Of a stretch of DNA of 64,000 nucleotides, positions 1 to 7,294 are shown in pieces. Origin of the DNA: Polaromonas jejuensis NBRC 106434 (GTDB lineage Bacteria > Pseudomonadota > Gammaproteobacteria > Burkholderiales > Burkholderiaceae_C); NCBI RefSeq assembly GCF_001598235.1, contig NZ_BCYO01000003.1, positions 62,001 to 126,000 on the forward strand, given 5' to 3'. The position numbers and the translations under genes were made by a program. The first letter of the stretch is position 1. Every line of letters starts with the position of its first letter. The notes under the pieces are model-generated. The model was not told the origin of the DNA, made no database searches, and was given only the letters and a program-made list of their open reading frames with translations.

Positions 1-378
1 ATACCAGTCGTCTTTGCTGAAAAGCTCGGGCACGTTGGCAGCGGCCGAGTTGAGCTCGCCCAGGCTGGGCAGGTACCAGTCGTTGTGACCGTCGATGGTG
101 AGCTCGCGCACCTTCAGGGCTGCAGGGCAGCTGGCCAGTGCCATGGCTTCGGTGTTGGCCTTGCCATCGGTGCGGCTGCTGGTGCCTGGCACGTCTTTGC
201 CGTACTCGCCCCAGGCGATGTCTTCGAATTCGCCGACGGCCGCGTCAGACACCAGCAGCGCAAAGGGCGGCTGCTCGATGCCGTCGACGGTGGGGCCGCG
301 CAGGATCGCGGCCAGCATGCCGCCTTGGCCAGCGATGACGGCGCCGAATGCCGGCAGGGTGATGGGGTGTACTTTCAT
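1..378 (-). CDS. DUF1566 C-type-lectin-like protein A, partial (C-terminus off window)
   Basis: The ATG at 378 follows a strong GAGGAG ribosome site. The frame stays open for 126 codons and is cut by the window edge just after ...SKDDWY. The visible part has the same plan as the genes at 446-1042 and 8405-8971: a GEYGKDVPG segment, an NTEAMALAS segment, then DGHNDWYLPS. In those paralogues the next residues are the W-SST motif that opens a variable segment, so the variable part of this copy should lie just left of position 1. DUF1566 domains have the C-type-lectin fold and often bind ligands on the cell or phage surface. In this context I infer it is the variable-protein gene nearest the missing parts of a diversity-generating retroelement. 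Molecular target unknown. Confidence 0.8.
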   Translation of the reverse strand, partial: MKVHPITLPAFGAVIAGQGGMLAAILRGPTVDGIEQPPFALLVSDAAVGEFEDIAWGEYGKDVPGTSSRTDGKANTEAMALASCPAALKVRELTIDGHNDWYLPSLGELNSAAANVPELFSKDDWY

Positions 379-412
379 GGGTAGCTCCTCGGGGTGGTTA
401 AAAAAATCGTGG

Positions 413-430
413 ACCGGCGCCAGCGCCGGT
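413..430. repeat. Perfect hairpin downstream of VR B
   Basis: An 8-bp inverted repeat, ACCGGCGC / GCGCCGGT, separated by 2 nt. It lies 36 nt past the end of the variable region and 15 nt past the stop codon. One nucleotide away is the 12-mer AAGTGTTCAAGG (432-443), which recurs at 8449-8460 with a hairpin at the same 1-nt spacing. In the BPP-1 DGR a GC-rich hairpin just after the variable region raises homing efficiency; that parallel is my inference. It could also act as a weak terminator, since the leftward strand has a T-run several bases later. Confidence 0.65.
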
Positions 431-445
431 GAAGTGTTCAAGGGG

Positions 446-1042
446 TCAAGCGCTCAAGTGAACCCAGCGGAAAGCACGAACCCTGTGCTCGTTGTCCTTG
501 AGGTCCCAGTAGCTGTAGCCGCCCTCGAAGTCCTGGACGAAGGCGCCGTCGCGCGAGGTCTGCGTGCTGCTCCAATACCAGCCGCTTTTCTGGAAAAGCT
601 GCGGTGCGCAGATGTGCGCCATCACCAGGTCCAGGCGGCTTGGCAGGTAAAAGTCGGTGTGGCCGTCGGCCGTGTAGGCGTCTGCCCATTTGGCGGCTGG
701 GTGGTCCTGGCCGGTGGCGAGCAGGGCGGCGGTGTTGGCTGGGCCATCGAGCTGACTGCGGGCGCCTGGCACGTCCAGTGATGGGCCGAACTCCAGGCTC
801 TCGACTTCATGCTCGCTCGCGATCAGGTGACGGGCGGGCACGCCCAACAACTCCGGCAGGGTGCAGATGTAGCGGCCGCCCTGGCCGGGCCAGTAGTCGC
901 CGTGGGCGGGTGGGGGCAGGGTGCTGCTCGGTGCGGCTGGCTCTGCTGCTTGGCGAAAGACCGCGGGGAAATCAAGGCCCTGTGGGGCCGCGTCTGATGG
1001 CAGGCTCAGGTGGATGGTGGCGTTGGTGATATGCAATTGCAT
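446..1042 (-). CDS. DUF1566 C-type-lectin-like protein B (putative DGR target)
   Basis: 198 aa. The N-terminal half contains YWPGQGGRYICTL, which also occurs in modified form in the paralogue at 8405-8971. The C-terminal half has the DUF1566 pattern: DGHTDFYLPS, WYWSSTQ, a run of small and aromatic residues, then HRVRAFR seven residues before the end. The last 36 codons of the domain (467-574) match the paralogue 8 kb away almost perfectly, except at nine codons that all end in C. The rest of the two genes is far more diverged. I read this as a variable region maintained by mutagenic homing. Ligand unknown; DUF1566/CLec folds tolerate large changes at exposed positions. Last or next-to-last visible gene of the leftward early operon. 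Confidence 0.85.
   Translation of the reverse strand: MQLHITNATIHLSLPSDAAPQGLDFPAVFRQAAEPAAPSSTLPPPAHGDYWPGQGGRYICTLPELLGVPARHLIASEHEVESLEFGPSLDVPGARSQLDGPANTAALLATGQDHPAAKWADAYTADGHTDFYLPSRLDLVMAHICAPQLFQKSGWYWSSTQTSRDGAFVQDFEGGYSYWDLKDNEHRVRAFRWVHLSA
467..574 (-). repeat. Variable region (VR) B, 108 bp
   Basis: This is codon-aligned with 8477-8584 from the Trp of W-SST to the Arg of AFR. There are 15 nucleotide differences, all at codon positions 1 or 2, in nine codons (B/C): AGC/TCC, ACC/GTC, GAC/AAC, GAC/GGC, GGC/TTC, TAC/AGC, TAC/TTC, CTC/GGC, AAC/GGC. No third position differs. An AAC-rich template copied with adenine mutagenesis would give exactly NNC codons. No template-like copy was found elsewhere in the window. 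Confidence 0.8.
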
Positions 1043-1068
1043 GGTGGCTCCGGGTGGTGTGTTGAAAA

Positions 1069-1548
1069 TTACAAGCGGGCAGAGGTGGCCGAGTAGGCCG
1101 GCGCCAGCACGTCGCCGCTCTCGATGCGGTCTTGCGCCTCCGCGTGCGCGCGGACCAGCTGCTGCGGGTTGCTCAGGCTGAGCAGCTGGTCGTGCAGGTC
1201 CAGCGCCGGCGGCACCTCGGCCAGGGCGGCGGCATCGGCGCCGAAGCGGCCCTGCCGGTGGTAGCGCTGCTGCATGGCCACCAGCGTCAGCTGGGCGCGG
1301 ATCACGACATCTACCGCGGGCTGGCCCACGGGCTCACTGAGCACCAGGGCGGCATTCATGGCGCGCGCCAGCGTGTCGAAGTGCTCGGTGCTGCCCGTGC
1401 CATGGGTCAGGTGGTGCCAGGCCAGGCGCGCCTGATTGCTTAAGGAGGCGGCCTCCTCTTCGTCGAAGGGGCGCAGCTGGTGGATGACCGACAGCGCCGC
1501 CTTGGGATTGGGCGCCCAGCGGATGCGGCGGGGTTTGCGGCCGCTCAT
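1069..1548 (-). CDS. Phage protein of unknown function, 159 aa
   Basis: I chose the ATG at 1548 because it overlaps the upstream stop codon as ATGA, which suits translational coupling; a longer upstream frame has no such support. The product starts MSGRKPRRIRW, is basic at the N-terminus and then mostly helical, with no membrane segment or recognised catalytic motif. I do not recognise the family. It is part of a tightly packed set of leftward early genes, so a role in phage DNA metabolism or host takeover is possible but not shown. Confidence 0.7.
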   Translation of the reverse strand: MSGRKPRRIRWAPNPKAALSVIHQLRPFDEEEAASLSNQARLAWHHLTHGTGSTEHFDTLARAMNAALVLSEPVGQPAVDVVIRAQLTLVAMQQRYHRQGRFGADAAALAEVPPALDLHDQLLSLSNPQQLVRAHAEAQDRIESGDVLAPAYSATSARL

Positions 1549-1736
1549 GCGAACAGCTCCTGTTGTGGGGTGGCTGGCTTTGGCGTGCCGGTTGAAATGA
1601 AGTGCTTCAGCTGGCCGCTGTCGCTGCAGGCGTTGAACTGGGAGCGGGGATCCACCGTCCAGTGCGCGTAGTGGGTGCACTCGTCGCGCTTGGGGCATGG
1701 CTCGATGCCCAGGCCGGAGCAGATGATGGGCTTCAT
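1545..1736 (-). CDS. Small Cys-rich phage protein, 63 aa
   Basis: Starts at the ATG at 1736, overlapping the methyltransferase stop by 4 bp (ATGA). Cysteines at residues 6, 14, 20 and 37, with histidines at 22 and 25, could bind zinc or another metal. No other domain is visible. Small Cys-rich proteins of this kind often sit beside phage methyltransferases, but no function can be assigned from sequence. Confidence 0.7.
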   Translation of the reverse strand: MKPIICSGLGIEPCPKRDECTHYAHWTVDPRSQFNACSDSGQLKHFISTGTPKPATPQQELFA

Positions 1737-3580
1737 GCGGCGGCCCGCCCGTAGATTTCCGCTTCGTGCGCAAAGTTGGCGCGCACCAGGGCCTCGGCCA
1801 CGGGCGGGCAGACGCTGTTGCCGCACATGCGGACCTGCGCCGATTTGGTCAGGCTCAGGCCCTGGCAGGCGTCATCGCCGATGATGTAGTCGGCCGGAAA
1901 GCCCTGGGCCCGGAACAATTCACGGGGCGTGAGCATGCGCAACCCGATGTCCACGATCTGGTAGTCCTGGCCCTTGATGGTGACCAGGCCGAAGCGGTCG
2001 CGGCTGGTGACGGTAGCCAGTGGTCCGTCAATCTTGGGGTCTTGGTCGGTGCCGTAATAGCTGAGCAGGAAGGCGCGCACCTCCGCGTGGTGAGTGCCTT
2101 GCGCGCTGACCGTGTGCAGCGGCTCGTCGACAGCCTGACCAACGTTATCGCCGCGCAGCTTGATCAGGTTGCTGGTAACGATGCCGCATGGCATGCCGGA
2201 CGCGGCGATCGTGTTGATGGGCTCTGCCACATCGCGAATGCCATGGCTCCAGCGCTTGGCGCCGTTTGCCGACTGCTCGCCGTGGCCCATGTGCACCAGG
2301 TGGGCGGCCACCAGCGCGGTGTCGTATTTCGCGCAGACGGTGGCGGTAGGCTCCTCGATGCCGCGGGGGCGGCTTTGGCCGGCCCGGGCCCCAACGCCGA
2401 CAAGTGCTGCGCTCACCAGGCTGTGATGGTCCGCCGCAGTGACGGTGCCCATGCTGTCCTTCAGGTCGCTGCCGACCACGCCGGTGTAGTGCTTGGCGAG
2501 GAATGCGGCCGCCAGCGCGTGCTTGGCCGCGCCGCCCACCACTGTGCCCAGCGGCTTGCTGATGTCGAGGGCTCGTGGCGCCTGGCCTTCGCGCTCGCCG
2601 TAGCCGGTCTGCACCAGGGTGGGCGAAACAAGGGCGAAATGCCCGCCTTTGACCTGGGCGCATTGAGTTCGCAGTGGATCGGCCACGCTAAAGACTCGCT
2701 CGTGGCTGGCGTTGGCGTGCTCCGTGAGGAATGGCGCTGCGGCTGGGCCTGACTCGCCCACGATAAATGGGTCTGCTGACTCCACCACGTAGCGCATGAC
2801 GCCCTTGGCGATGCGGCGCAGCGTGGCGTCGGCCAGCGGCTTCTTGCGCTCAAAGATGCTGGGGCAGGGTATCGACCAGTCGATGCACTCGGCGGCGGTG
2901 CGCCACGACTGCAGCTTGCCTGTCCTGGCCTCCTTGCTACCGGGGGCGGCGTGCGTCGCCTTGGGCTTGATGATGATTGGCAGGCCATCGCGCCGCGCCA
3001 CCATGAACAGGCGTTTGCGGATGGTGGGAGCGCCATAGTCGCACGCGCGCAGTTCGCTGAACTCGACCGAATAGCCGTGTGCCTTAAGCTGGCGGACGAA
3101 GCTTTTGAAGGTCTGGCCCTTCTTGGTCGGGTCGGGGCGCGTATTGCCATCGGCGTCGATCAGCAGTGGCCCCCATGTTTTGAACTCCTCGACGTTCTCC
3201 AGCATGATGACGCGCGGTTTGCACTTGGCTGCCCAGCGCAGCGCCACCCAGGCTAGGCCGCGAATCTTTTTCTCGACCGGCTTGCCGCCCTTGGCCTTGC
3301 TGAAATGCTTGCAGTCGGGCGAGAGCCATACCAGGCCCACGGGCTGGTTCTTGGTGACTTCGATAGGGTCCACGTCCCAGACGCTCTCGCACAGGTGGAC
3401 GGTGTTCGGGTGGTTGGCGGCGTGCATGGCCAGCGCTTCGGCGTTGTGGTTGATGGCAATGTCCACCGGACGGCCGAAAGCAGCCTCAAGCCCGGTGGAG
3501 GTGCCGCCACCGCCGGCGAAGTTGTCGATGATCAACTCGCCTGGCAGGGCGAGGGGCAGGGTGAAGAGGTCGCGCTTCAT
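1733..3580 (-). CDS. DNA (cytosine-5) methyltransferase, phage type, 615 aa
   Basis: Transfers a methyl group from S-adenosylmethionine to C5 of cytosine in DNA. Motif I is FAGGGGTSTGLE at about residues 21-32. The catalytic cysteine is Cys90 in SPDCKHFS, a variant of the usual PPCQ. ENVEEF (128-133) is motif VI, RKRLFMVARRDG (188-199) is motif VIII, LTPRELFRAQGFP (550-562) is motif IX and GNSVCPPVA (587-595) is motif X. The region between motifs VIII and IX is unusually long and contains seven degenerate repeats with a core like EPL-TV-A (see findings). No cognate restriction endonuclease is adjacent, so it most likely protects or marks phage DNA. Overlaps both neighbours by ATGA. Confidence 0.95.
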   Translation of the reverse strand: MKRDLFTLPLALPGELIIDNFAGGGGTSTGLEAAFGRPVDIAINHNAEALAMHAANHPNTVHLCESVWDVDPIEVTKNQPVGLVWLSPDCKHFSKAKGGKPVEKKIRGLAWVALRWAAKCKPRVIMLENVEEFKTWGPLLIDADGNTRPDPTKKGQTFKSFVRQLKAHGYSVEFSELRACDYGAPTIRKRLFMVARRDGLPIIIKPKATHAAPGSKEARTGKLQSWRTAAECIDWSIPCPSIFERKKPLADATLRRIAKGVMRYVVESADPFIVGESGPAAAPFLTEHANASHERVFSVADPLRTQCAQVKGGHFALVSPTLVQTGYGEREGQAPRALDISKPLGTVVGGAAKHALAAAFLAKHYTGVVGSDLKDSMGTVTAADHHSLVSAALVGVGARAGQSRPRGIEEPTATVCAKYDTALVAAHLVHMGHGEQSANGAKRWSHGIRDVAEPINTIAASGMPCGIVTSNLIKLRGDNVGQAVDEPLHTVSAQGTHHAEVRAFLLSYYGTDQDPKIDGPLATVTSRDRFGLVTIKGQDYQIVDIGLRMLTPRELFRAQGFPADYIIGDDACQGLSLTKSAQVRMCGNSVCPPVAEALVRANFAHEAEIYGRAAA

Positions 3581-4215
3581 GCGGCGACCCTCTTGAATTC
3601 AATCGCCCATACCCATGGGTTGGCGGCCCAGCTGCCGGGGCCGTTGATTTGCTCCCACAGCGACCGGTAGGCCCTACGCCAGCCGTGAGTGCGGTCGGCG
3701 GCTGGCCCTGCATATCCGTCATTCGGCTCCGCGCCTTCAGCTTGTGCGTCGGCCTCGCTGATGTCCCGCAGGCCCTCGACACGCACGCCGGTGATCTCCA
3801 GCGTGATGCGGCTGGCGACGCGCGGCATGTGGATACTGGGCTTCCATTTCGGCTTGACGCCCAACAAGTCGCCCAGGCGGTCACCGTGTTGGTAGGTGGC
3901 TGCGTAGTCGTATTCGATGGGCTGACCGGCGTTATAAGTCGGGTCTTGCGGGTAGATTGGCCTGAAGTTCTCGCGCACCCACAGCCGGTCGCCGGGCGCG
4001 CCATACGGGCTGTAGAACTGCACCTCGCCATCCTCATCCCCGAACCAACCGGGCGTGTAGCAGGGCGGGCACTGGCCACGCTCATTCGGGTCTTGCACGG
4101 CCACAACCGCCGAGAGTGCGGCGGCCGGTTTGCACACCCGCCGCGTCTGCGTCTTGCTGCCATCGAGCAGGGCGCGCACCATCGGTGCGCTGAAAAGGAT
4201 GGGGCGCTCTTTCAT
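3577..4215 (-). CDS. ASCH-domain-like phage protein, 212 aa
   Basis: Start ATG at 4215; overlaps the methyltransferase start and the upstream gene by 4 bp each. The N-terminus MKERPILFSAPMVRALLDG followed by KTQTRRV is the typical opening of phage ASCH-like (YqfB-related) proteins. A PGDRLWVRE motif and SIHMPRVASRITLEI occur later in the same order as in that family. ASCH folds resemble PUA RNA-binding domains; some bacterial members hydrolyse modified cytidines, but activity here is not shown. Its position next to a DNA methyltransferase hints at a role with modified nucleobases, which is speculation. Confidence 0.8.
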   Translation of the reverse strand: MKERPILFSAPMVRALLDGSKTQTRRVCKPAAALSAVVAVQDPNERGQCPPCYTPGWFGDEDGEVQFYSPYGAPGDRLWVRENFRPIYPQDPTYNAGQPIEYDYAATYQHGDRLGDLLGVKPKWKPSIHMPRVASRITLEITGVRVEGLRDISEADAQAEGAEPNDGYAGPAADRTHGWRRAYRSLWEQINGPGSWAANPWVWAIEFKRVAA

Positions 4216-4688
4216 GCCGCCCTCCCGCCGCCGCACGCGCCCAGGCTGGGCAGTTGCATGGCCACGTAGGCGCCGGGCCGGGTGCAGTTGTGGCGCAATT
4301 CCTGGCCCTCGTAATAGCCGGTGCGCGTGAAGGTGCGCGGCGCCGCGGGCTGGGGTGCTTCGGCGGCGGCCTGGAGCAGGGCGGCGCCGGCCTCGGTGAT
4401 CCTGTAGGCGCGCCGCAGCTTGTTGGTGTGGCCCACCAGTCCGGCCGCGAGCAGTGCCTCCATGGCCGGCTGGATGGTGGCGCAGTGGTCGGCGCGCGCG
4501 GCCAGGGTGGCGTGCCCGATGCTGCGCTGCTCGCCCACCAGGCGCAGCAGTCGCTGGGCGCGCAGGGGCAGGTCGGTCAGCAGCAGGCAGTCGTCGAACA
4601 CGCCAGCGGTGGCAGCAAATTCGCGCTCGGCCTGGCTGGGCGGGGTTTCGCCGATGCTGGGGGCGCGCAGCTCGATGGGGGCGCTCAT
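4212..4688 (-). CDS. Winged-helix-like phage protein, 158 aa
   Basis: ATG at 4688, coupled to both neighbours by ATGA overlaps. Residues about 42-108 look like a winged helix-turn-helix: RAQRLLRLV, a second helix TLAARADHC, a recognition-like helix ATIQPAMEALLAAGLV and a wing RRAYRITEAGAALL. The C-terminal third is Pro/Ala-rich and ends with a GYYEG stretch. It may regulate the leftward operon or act as an accessory DNA-binding factor. No close named relative is recognised. Confidence 0.7.
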   Translation of the reverse strand: MSAPIELRAPSIGETPPSQAEREFAATAGVFDDCLLLTDLPLRAQRLLRLVGEQRSIGHATLAARADHCATIQPAMEALLAAGLVGHTNKLRRAYRITEAGAALLQAAAEAPQPAAPRTFTRTGYYEGQELRHNCTRPGAYVAMQLPSLGACGGGRAA

Positions 4689-5392
4689 GCTGCGGCCCGC
4701 TCGGCTGGTGTGCCAATCTCGACCCGCAGGCTGCCCGCGTCCAGCCCGGCCTCGTGCGCCCAGAACTCGCCCAGCACCAGCTGCTGCAGGTGGCGGATGT
4801 CGTGGTCGTTGTTGAGCGTGGCGTCGGGCTTGAAGGCCTCGCCGGTGGTCTCTGATACATGGCTGCCCTGGGCTACGGCCACGCCGGCGCGTTTGACCTG
4901 CCAGAGCAGGCCGCCGAAAGTGTGGCGCACCAGATCGGCCTCGTTGTCGAAGCGGCAGTCGGTGACGACGATGCGACTGGCCAGGCGCTGGCGCAGCAGG
5001 TAGCTGATGCGGGCGCTGGTCTGGTGGATCCAGTAGTCCGGCGCCTGGTTGCGGCGGTATTCGGTGCCCCACCATTGCATGATCTGGCGCGGGCTGCGCG
5101 GCGCGTCCAGGTCCAGCGTCTGGCCCTGCAGGGCGTGCGCCATCAGCATGCGGGCCGTGAAGCCATCGTGCAGGCAGCGGCGCAACGCCAGGCAGCTCAT
5201 GGCGTGTTCCTTGGTCTCGCGCCGGCTCAGGTACAGCAGGTCGATGGCAAAGGCGTCGGCGATCTCGTTCTTGAGTGGATCGGCAAAGGCCAGCTTGACG
5301 AAGCCGCCATGCGTGACGAGCAGGTCGGCCACGGTGTCTTTGCCGCTGCCGGCTGGGCCGCTGAGGCCGATGATGGTTTGGAGCTTGCTCAT
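4685..5392 (-). CDS. Deoxynucleotide monophosphate kinase-like protein, 235 aa
   Basis: P-loop GPAGSGKDT at residues 11-19 followed by ADLLV fits the phage deoxynucleoside monophosphate kinase family (T4 gp1 type), which phosphorylates dNMPs to dNDPs to feed phage DNA synthesis. Further family features are AFADPLK, PRQIMQWWGTEYRR and IVVTDCRFDNEA. Length is normal for the family. In phages that modify their DNA such kinases can also act on modified dNMPs, which would suit the neighbouring cytosine methyltransferase, but that is inference. Confidence 0.9.
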   Translation of the reverse strand: MSKLQTIIGLSGPAGSGKDTVADLLVTHGGFVKLAFADPLKNEIADAFAIDLLYLSRRETKEHAMSCLALRRCLHDGFTARMLMAHALQGQTLDLDAPRSPRQIMQWWGTEYRRNQAPDYWIHQTSARISYLLRQRLASRIVVTDCRFDNEADLVRHTFGGLLWQVKRAGVAVAQGSHVSETTGEAFKPDATLNNDHDIRHLQQLVLGEFWAHEAGLDAGSLRVEIGTPAERAAA

Positions 5393-5405
5393 GGTGGTGG
5401 GTTTT

Positions 5406-5455
5406 GCTATTGAATTAGTAGCTGATTGCGCCCGTAGTGGTTAGACTTCGGGCGC
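5406..5455. repeat. Dispersed palindromic repeat, copy 1
   Basis: GCTA-TTGAATTAG-TAGC is followed by a second hairpin, GCGCCCG / CGGGCGC, ending in five T on the + strand. It fills the gap between the dNMP kinase and DUF2303 genes. The same element type is found at 10725-10757, 36363-36379, 45925-45969 and 51501-51517. I believe similar short repeats are frequent in Comamonadaceae genomes. Its presence inside a prophage shows the element can move onto phage DNA. Confidence 0.7.
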
Positions 5456-5476
5456 TTTTTACTTTGATGCGGCGCC

Positions 5477-6307
5477 TTAGGGCTTGCCGATCAGCACCGT
5501 GTAGCCGCTCTTCTCGGTGAGCTCATCGATGTAGCCCTGGAAGGCGTCTTCCACGGCGCGCTCGGGGCGCTCCAGCTCGTACCAGAACTTGACGCCGCCG
5601 CCGGCCAGCCGGTACTTGAGGCGGGCGGTGAGCTTGTAGCCGCCGCCGTTCTTGAAAATGCGCAGGCCCAGGGCGAAGGTCTGCGGGATCTTCAGCGCGC
5701 CATCGGCGCCGGCCTTGGCGTCGATCACCTCGTTGTAGGTGAGCTGGGTCTGGCCGTCCTGCAGGCGGCGGGCGCTGGCAAAGTTGATGCCCGTGGTGGC
5801 CTGGATGGTGGTGGCCACGTTCAGCAGGTTGGTGGCGTCTTCGCCCTGCAGGTCGGCGAAGTTGTCTTCGATGAACTCGGCGAATTCGGTCTGGCTCTTG
5901 GGCTGCTTGTTGTGGCGCAACCAGTTGTCGAACTCTGGCGTGTACTCGGCCTTGAAGCTGGCGCGGTGGTCGCGCCAGCCGGGGGTGGGGCCGCGGTGGT
6001 CGTTGAAGACGGCGGTGATGCTGCGCGTTTCGGGGTCGGCAAACAGGTAGCCGAAATCGGCGGCGCGCTCGGTGTCGGCGCCATTCTGGTCGGCGCAGTA
6101 AGCCAGCAGGCTGGCGATGTTGCCCAGCTGCACTGTGCCGCGCTTGCGAAAGGGTGCCGGTGCGGCTTTTTCAACCAGCTCGCTGATGTCCTTGTGGCTG
6201 TAGTTGGGCGGTACCAGCAGCTGATGGCTGCTGCCCACTTTTTCCGATGCCATTGCGGCGGCGGCGAGGGTTTGCACGAGGTCGAAATTTTCTTTGAGGC
6301 TGTCCAT
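5477..6307 (-). CDS. DUF2303 family phage protein, 276 aa
   Basis: The product opens MDSLKENFDLVQTLAAAAMA and carries the DUF2303 features LLVPPNYSHKDI, FADPETRSITAVFNDH, GWRDHRASF and a C-terminal basic/aromatic region with FWYELERPERAVEDAF. The family (YfdQ in E. coli prophages) has no established biochemical role. It is commonly found with phage recombination and replication genes, which fits its place in the early operon. Confidence 0.9.
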   Translation of the reverse strand: MDSLKENFDLVQTLAAAAMASEKVGSSHQLLVPPNYSHKDISELVEKAAPAPFRKRGTVQLGNIASLLAYCADQNGADTERAADFGYLFADPETRSITAVFNDHRGPTPGWRDHRASFKAEYTPEFDNWLRHNKQPKSQTEFAEFIEDNFADLQGEDATNLLNVATTIQATTGINFASARRLQDGQTQLTYNEVIDAKAGADGALKIPQTFALGLRIFKNGGGYKLTARLKYRLAGGGVKFWYELERPERAVEDAFQGYIDELTEKSGYTVLIGKP

Positions 6308-6310
6308 GGC

Positions 6311-6682
6311 TTACGCTTCCTTGAAGGTGATGACGCCATCGGCGTCGGTTTTGAAACTGGCATTGGGTGCGGCCACTTCGCGCAATTCCAGCGAGTGCTG
6401 GCGCGGGTGGTTGCGGGTGGTCTCGCCCTCGTCGGTGAGGTAGAAGAAGTCGCTCGGCTGCTCGGGCTTGGGCAGCTCCAGCTTGCGGTCGGCGGTGATG
6501 TTCACCTTGTCCACCGAGCCGTGGTTGTTGCGCGTGGCCGGGGCCACCTTGATCTTGAGCGTGAGCGAGCCGCCGCGGCCGGTGTTTTGCACGGTGCGCA
6601 GCAGCTCGGCCAGGTCGCTGGTGAGGGCAGCATGGGCGCTGCCCTCATTGAGCTCGGCCAGCAGGATGTTGAAAGACTTCAT
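6311..6682 (-). CDS. Conserved phage protein, 123 aa
   Basis: Starts at the ATG at 6682 and ends 3 bp before DUF2303. The protein (MKSFNILLAELNEGSAHAAL...) has a helical N-terminus and then a predicted beta region with GRGGSLTLKIKV. Small proteins of this type commonly sit directly upstream of DUF2303 in phages of Proteobacteria. Function unknown; the conserved pairing suggests the two proteins act together. Confidence 0.75.
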   Translation of the reverse strand: MKSFNILLAELNEGSAHAALTSDLAELLRTVQNTGRGGSLTLKIKVAPATRNNHGSVDKVNITADRKLELPKPEQPSDFFYLTDEGETTRNHPRQHSLELREVAAPNASFKTDADGVITFKEA

Positions 6683-6712
6683 AGGGTCCCTTGGGGGTGG
6701 TTGAAGAAATGG

Positions 6713-6937
6713 TTAATTCGCGAGCGCACGGGCCTGCGCCAGCTCGCCCGCCAGCGTTGCCGAGGCGCTGCCGTACTGCACGCTGCTGGCCTGGGCCTTG
6801 CAGGTGCGCAGCAGGTCCATGGCCAGCGAGTCGGCCGGGCTGCGTGGCTGGCCCACGCAGGGCGCGCCGGCGTCGGTCAGCACCGTCACGCCGCGGCCCT
6901 TGGGCAGGTCTTGCAAAACAATGGTGATGGTGGGCAT
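6713..6937 (-). CDS. Small phage protein, 74 aa
   Basis: I chose the ATG at 6937 (MPTITIVLQDLPKGRGVTV), which lies just after the stop of the upstream gene; a longer frame upstream reads into that gene. The N-terminal half is beta-rich and the C-terminal half helical. No family recognised. Confidence 0.65.
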   Translation of the reverse strand: MPTITIVLQDLPKGRGVTVLTDAGAPCVGQPRSPADSLAMDLLRTCKAQASSVQYGSASATLAGELAQARALAN

Positions 6938-6939
6938 GC

Positions 6940-7293
6940 TCAGTGGTGCTCCGTGGTGGTGATGGGGTGGCCGGCCTTTTCGGCGTGCTTGATCCAGCTG
7001 GGGGGCAGGGGGGCCAGCTGGCAGCTCTTGACGCGGGCGCGCAGCTCGGCATTGACCGGGCGCAGGTGGTAAACCTCCAGCTCCAGGCAGCGTCCCGGCA
7101 CCAGCTCGGCCTGGTGGTGGTCCAGGAAGTCCACCGCCTCCGGGCCCAGCCACTGGGCCGTGATGCCGTTGGGGAATAGCCCACCCGTGTCGCGCAGCGC
7201 CAGCACCATGCCGCGCCGGCCGTCCGGTGCCGCGCAGCCGGACGCCCGCATGCGCAGGAAGGCGGTGACCTTGAGGCTGGTTGGCGTGGTCAT
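6940..7293 (-). CDS. Phage protein, 117 aa, possible OB-fold
   Basis: The protein (MTTPTSLKVTAFLRMRASG...) alternates hydrophobic residues in a beta pattern through about residue 80, including a GRCLELEVYHLRP strand, and ends in a Pro-rich tail. A small all-beta fold such as an OB-fold is plausible, and a single-stranded-DNA-binding role would suit this operon. This is structural guesswork without a recognised motif. Confidence 0.65.
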   Translation of the reverse strand: MTTPTSLKVTAFLRMRASGCAAPDGRRGMVLALRDTGGLFPNGITAQWLGPEAVDFLDHHQAELVPGRCLELEVYHLRPVNAELRARVKSCQLAPLPPSWIKHAEKAGHPITTTEHH

Positions 7294-7294
7294 C

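Noticed and set aside
467-574. Plain gene duplication or gene conversion as explanation of the shared DUF1566 segment
   Set aside because: Recent duplication or conversion would leave either no differences or differences including third positions; here all 15 differences avoid third positions and fall only in NNC codons. It cannot be fully excluded until the template is found.
1766-2752. A 328-codon open frame antisense to the C5 methyltransferase
   Set aside because: It mirrors a GC-rich coding sequence in the opposite strand; the methyltransferase motifs are unambiguous and the antisense product has no family features.
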